Part shown: piece by piece, positions 61,354 through 64,000 of the stretch
Layout: each line of letters starts with the position of its first letter
How positions within the stretch are numbered: the first letter of the stretch is position 1
From: Streptomyces violaceusniger
GTDB taxonomy: Bacteria > Actinomycetota > Actinomycetes > Streptomycetales > Streptomycetaceae
Assembly (NCBI GenBank): GCA_005405945.1
Contig: BJHW01000001.1
Coordinates: forward strand, 3,162,001 to 3,226,000
Direction: 5' to 3'
DNA length: 64,000 nt
The notes under the pieces: model-generated
Told to the model about the DNA's origin: nothing
Databases searched by the model: none
The model's input: the letters and a program-made list of their open reading frames with translations, nothing else
Translations under genes and position numbers: made by a program

Positions 61354-62235
61354 TCCACAGATAGGCGTCCACGAGGGGGTCCCCGGTGTGGGTGCTGGGC
61401 GGCTCGCCCAGCGCCCGTCCCGGCGGGTTGCACCAGGAGTCCCGCGCCCGGATGCCGTGCCGGGCCGCGCCGCGGGTCCGCAGCGGACCGTTGCCGTTGC
61501 GGCTGGTGTCGATGATGAAGTGGGCTTTGTCGAGGGCGGTGGAGAGCCGGTGGCCGTACGCCTTGGTGCGGCGGGTCGGCTGGAAGTTGGAGACGTTCAG
61601 CGCGAAGCCGTCCGCCTGCTCGATACCGGCCTCGCGCAGCGGCCGCACCAACCGGGCGGGATTCTTGATCCAGCCCGGGTTCCCGGCGTCCAGGTACACC
61701 TGGACGCGGGGCAGCGCGGCGAACAGGGCGACCGCGTCGCGGAGCATCTCCAGCCGGGCCTTGCGCAGCCTGCGCGGCACACAGCCGTCGACCAGCTGGG
61801 CCACCGCGTCGGGCTCCAGGACGACGATCGCCCTGCGATCGCCGATACCGAGGGTGAACTGCTCGATCCACCACCGGTAGTCCGTGCGGTTCCGCGCGCC
61901 GCCCGCCGAGTACCGCCCACAGTCGCGGTACGGGATGTGATAGGCTACCAGGACCGGGGTGGCCCCGGTCCGCGCCGCCGACTCGGTGATGGAGCGGGCC
62001 CGTTCCCGGGGCGGCGCGGGGCCGAACCATTCGGCGACCGGCTGCTGGGCGATCTGCCGGATGAGCGCGGCGTCGCCGTTCTTCCCCTCGTGTTCCCGTT
62101 CATGAGCCTGCCGGGCGGCGGGGCTGTCCGGGTTCACCCAGAGCCCCCGCGCCGCAGCGGGGACTCGAACATGCGGCATCCACTCAGCGGAAGCATCACC
62201 GCGAGGCATACGGCGGCATGCAGCCAAAGCCGCAT
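61244..62235 (-). CDS. Glycoside hydrolase family 6 endoglucanase, lipoprotein (one frameshift)
   Basis: Predicted beta-1,4-glucan hydrolase acting outside the membrane. The N-terminus MRLWLHAAVCLAVMLPLSGC is a lipoprotein signal with lipobox LSGC. The frame breaks near 62155, then GLWVNPDSPAARQA, LVAYHIPYRDCGRYSAGG (catalytic-site region), IVVLEPDAVAQL (catalytic Asp), VYLDAGNPGWI, WCNPPGRALGEPP and YLWIKRPGESDGTC, all standard GH6 segments. About 330 residues, catalytic domain only. Convergent with the cellulose-synthase-like gene. A GH6 enzyme beside a processive GT2 is known from the cslA-cslZ region of Streptomyces. Confidence 0.9.
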
Positions 62236-62447
62236 AACGGATGTTCTTACACCTTTGTGTCGCATGCGACGAATCATGGCACCGGGTGTCACGGGTTCAG
62301 CGGACGCGGCGTTCGTGGCCACCGGTTTGGGGCCCCGCGCCCGGTCCGGGTGGCCTCCCGGGTGGCCTGGGCGTACCGTCCCGGGCGTACCGGGCCCCGG
62401 GGACGCGGCGCTCCCGGCGTCCTCGGCGCTCCCGCGAGCTCAGCGGT

Positions 62448-63167
62448 TCAGCGCTCTCGGCTCTCCCCCGCGTCCTCGTCCGTACGCCACAGGGAGTGCT
62501 CCCGGGCCGCCCACGCCCGCTCGACCCGGCCCGTGCGCATCCCGCGCCGGGCCTCCGGATCGGCGAGCGCCTTGCCGATGTGGCCGAGCAGGACGATGCC
62601 GATGGCCAGCGCCAGCCAGTCGTGGACGAAGGTGGCGCTGGTGCGCCACACCAGCGGGGCCAGACCGGTGAACCACATCGGCAGCCCGGTGCCCGCCATC
62701 ACCAGCACCGCGCCCGCGATGTACCCCGCGTACAGCTTCTGCCCGGCGTTGAACTTCCCCGCCGGGCGCTCCTGGGGCCGGTGGTCGCGCCGCAGCGCCG
62801 CGCGCAGCCAGCGGCGGTCGTGCGGGCCGAAGCGGTTGAGGCGGCTGAGATCGGCGCGGAAGGCGCGGGAGACGAGGCCGAGCAGGGCCGGGAGGGGCGT
62901 CAGGATGCCGGTCCACTCATGGACGGTGACGACGAGGGCGCGCCGGCCGACGAGTTCGGCGAGCGCGGGCAGGTAGAGACAGGCGGCGCTGAGCACGCAC
63001 GCGCCCAGCAGGAGGGCCGTGGTGCGGTGGATCCAGCGCTCGGCGGGGCTGAACCGGAGCACCCGGGACCCGCCGTCCCGGTCCTCGGCCCGTGGCGGAG
63101 GGGCCGCCGTCCGCTCAGGCGGTGGGGTCATCTCGGACGGTGGGGTCGTCTCAGGCGGTGGGGTCAT
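62448..63167 (-). CDS. Cytochrome b/b6-type membrane subunit
   Basis: Electron-transfer membrane protein likely serving the upstream molybdenum enzyme. About 239 residues; a Pro-rich N-terminus is followed by four hydrophobic segments. Histidines placed for heme binding lie in FSPAERWIHRTTALL, VVTVHEWTGIL and SATFVHDWLALAIGIVLLGH. Resembles the FdnI/FdoI and YedZ-type cytochrome b group. Start ATG 63167 (MTPPPETTPP) overlaps the end of the upstream gene by 17 bases; longer in-frame starts exist. Confidence 0.8.
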   Translation of the reverse strand: MTPPPETTPPSEMTPPPERTAAPPPRAEDRDGGSRVLRFSPAERWIHRTTALLLGACVLSAACLYLPALAELVGRRALVVTVHEWTGILTPLPALLGLVSRAFRADLSRLNRFGPHDRRWLRAALRRDHRPQERPAGKFNAGQKLYAGYIAGAVLVMAGTGLPMWFTGLAPLVWRTSATFVHDWLALAIGIVLLGHIGKALADPEARRGMRTGRVERAWAAREHSLWRTDEDAGESRER

Positions 63168-63885
63168 CGTCGCGTCCGTTCGACCTGCCGACCCAGGCGT
63201 CGACGTCATAGCCCCGCTCCTCCCAATAGCCGGGCCGCACCTCATCGGTGACGGTGATACCGGAGAGCCATTTCGCCGACTTGTAGAAGTACATCGGCGC
63301 CACGTACAGCCGCACCGGCCCGCCGTGGGAGTGGCCGAGCGGCTTGTCCCGCAGCTTCAGCGTGACCAGCACGTCCGGACGCCGCGCCTGGTCGAGGGTC
63401 AGGCTCTCGCTGTACGCGCCGTCGAAGCAGGTGAAGCGGACGGCCTTGGCCCCTCGGCGCACCCCGGCGGCGTCGAGCAGCGTCGACAGCCGCACCCCCT
63501 CGAACGGGGTCTCGGGCACCCGCCAGCCGGTGACGCACTGGACATCGCGCACCAGGCGGGTCTGCGGCAGCGCGCGCAGATCGGCGAGGCGGTACGCGCC
63601 GGGCTTGTCGACGAGTCCGTCGACGGTGAGGCGGTAGTTGCCGTCGTCCTTGTGGGGCACGGAGGAGGTGACGGAGTAATAGCGGAAGCCGCCGCCGTTG
63701 GGGAGGAGTCCGGTCACCCCCGTCGGGTCCTTGTCGGCCACCGCGCCCAGGGCGGCCTCCAGCCGGCCCTGGAGCCAGGGGGCCGCGGCCATCGCGCCCG
63801 CGCCGAGGCCGAGCATGCCGAGGACGAGGCGCCGGCCGACGGGCGCGCCGTGGCCGTCGGGTCCGGCACCGGTGCTGGGGTCCAT
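63151..63885 (-). CDS. Sulfite-oxidase-type molybdopterin oxidoreductase (YedY/MsrP-like), exported
   Basis: 244 residues. The N-terminus has a twin-Arg export signal (GRRLVLGMLGLGAGAMAAA). The molybdopterin domain has GNYRLTVDGLVDKPGAY, the molybdenum-ligand Cys in RDVQCVTGWRVPETPFEGVR, and the C-terminal HGGPVRLYVAPMYFYKSAKW of this family. Works outside the membrane, with electrons exchanged through the neighbouring cytochrome b. Substrate unknown (sulfoxide or sulfite-like). Start ATG 63885; the 115 bases to the window edge show no gene. Confidence 0.9.
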   Translation of the reverse strand: MDPSTGAGPDGHGAPVGRRLVLGMLGLGAGAMAAAPWLQGRLEAALGAVADKDPTGVTGLLPNGGGFRYYSVTSSVPHKDDGNYRLTVDGLVDKPGAYRLADLRALPQTRLVRDVQCVTGWRVPETPFEGVRLSTLLDAAGVRRGAKAVRFTCFDGAYSESLTLDQARRPDVLVTLKLRDKPLGHSHGGPVRLYVAPMYFYKSAKWLSGITVTDEVRPGYWEERGYDVDAWVGRSNGRDDDPTA

Positions 63886-64000
63886 GGATCGATGAGAGCA
63901 CCGGGCGGGGGTGGTGCGCCATCTCCTGCCGGGATTCGTCAGACTTCGGTAAGACTCCGGAAGCGGGGCCTGTCGCGGCGCGCCGGGGACTAGGGTCCTT

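Overview
The window is a very GC-rich actinobacterial chromosome segment, almost certainly from a Streptomyces. The evidence is the glycerol operon headed by an IclR regulator of GylR type, a mycothiol ligase (MshC), a chaplin with a sortase signal, a ParJ-like PAC2 protein, and the gene order metH, gylR, glpF, glpK, glpD, parJ, mshC, corA, chpC. That order matches, from memory, the conserved Streptomyces core around SCO1657 to SCO1676. No computation or search was run; all calls come from reading the sequence.

Left part (1 to about 35 kb), core with one accessory block. metH is followed by the divergent gyl operon (gylR, glpF, glpK, glpD). Between glpD and parJ lies an extra block: a small secreted protein, a FadR-type regulator and a seven-gene minus-strand operon. 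That operon encodes a CUT2-type sugar ABC transporter and the enzymes of a non-phosphorylating L-fucose (or similar 6-deoxyhexose) pathway: dehydrogenase, lactonase, fuconate dehydratase and keto-deoxy-sugar-acid dehydrogenase. A shared dyad ties the regulator to the operon. Core genes then resume: parJ, mshC, three small actinobacterial families, corA, a ferritin-like protein, an F420-type oxidoreductase, an aldo/keto reductase, a RecD2-like protein without a visible Walker A motif, chpC and an M20 peptidase, ending at tRNA-Leu(GAG).

Right part (35 to 64 kb), accessory. After the tRNA come an AraC remnant, a decayed kdpA-kdpC fusion, a sigma-factor operon, an XRE regulator/SDR pair and a 7-kb cluster. 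The cluster encodes a GTP cyclohydrolase II homologue with Met at the switch position, a creatininase-family amidohydrolase, a RibD-type reductase, a degenerate PTPS-like protein, a glycosyltransferase, a methyltransferase, a BchC-like dehydrogenase, a membrane protein and a CDP-alcohol phosphotransferase. This looks like a biosynthetic pathway starting from GTP via FAPy whose product I cannot name, and it is the best candidate for an undescribed system here. A PaoABC-like molybdenum hydroxylase, an NmrA-type protein, a multidomain SpoIIE phosphatase, a GT4/GT2/GH6 polysaccharide group and a sulfite-oxidase-type enzyme with its cytochrome b follow.

Quality caveat. More than 20 conserved genes, including metH and mshC, are broken by single-base frameshifts. 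Each one I checked is repaired by adding one base to a short G or C run. I treat these as systematic base-calling deletions rather than biological pseudogenes and annotate the genes across them. GC-rich intergenic repeats fill most long gene-free stretches.
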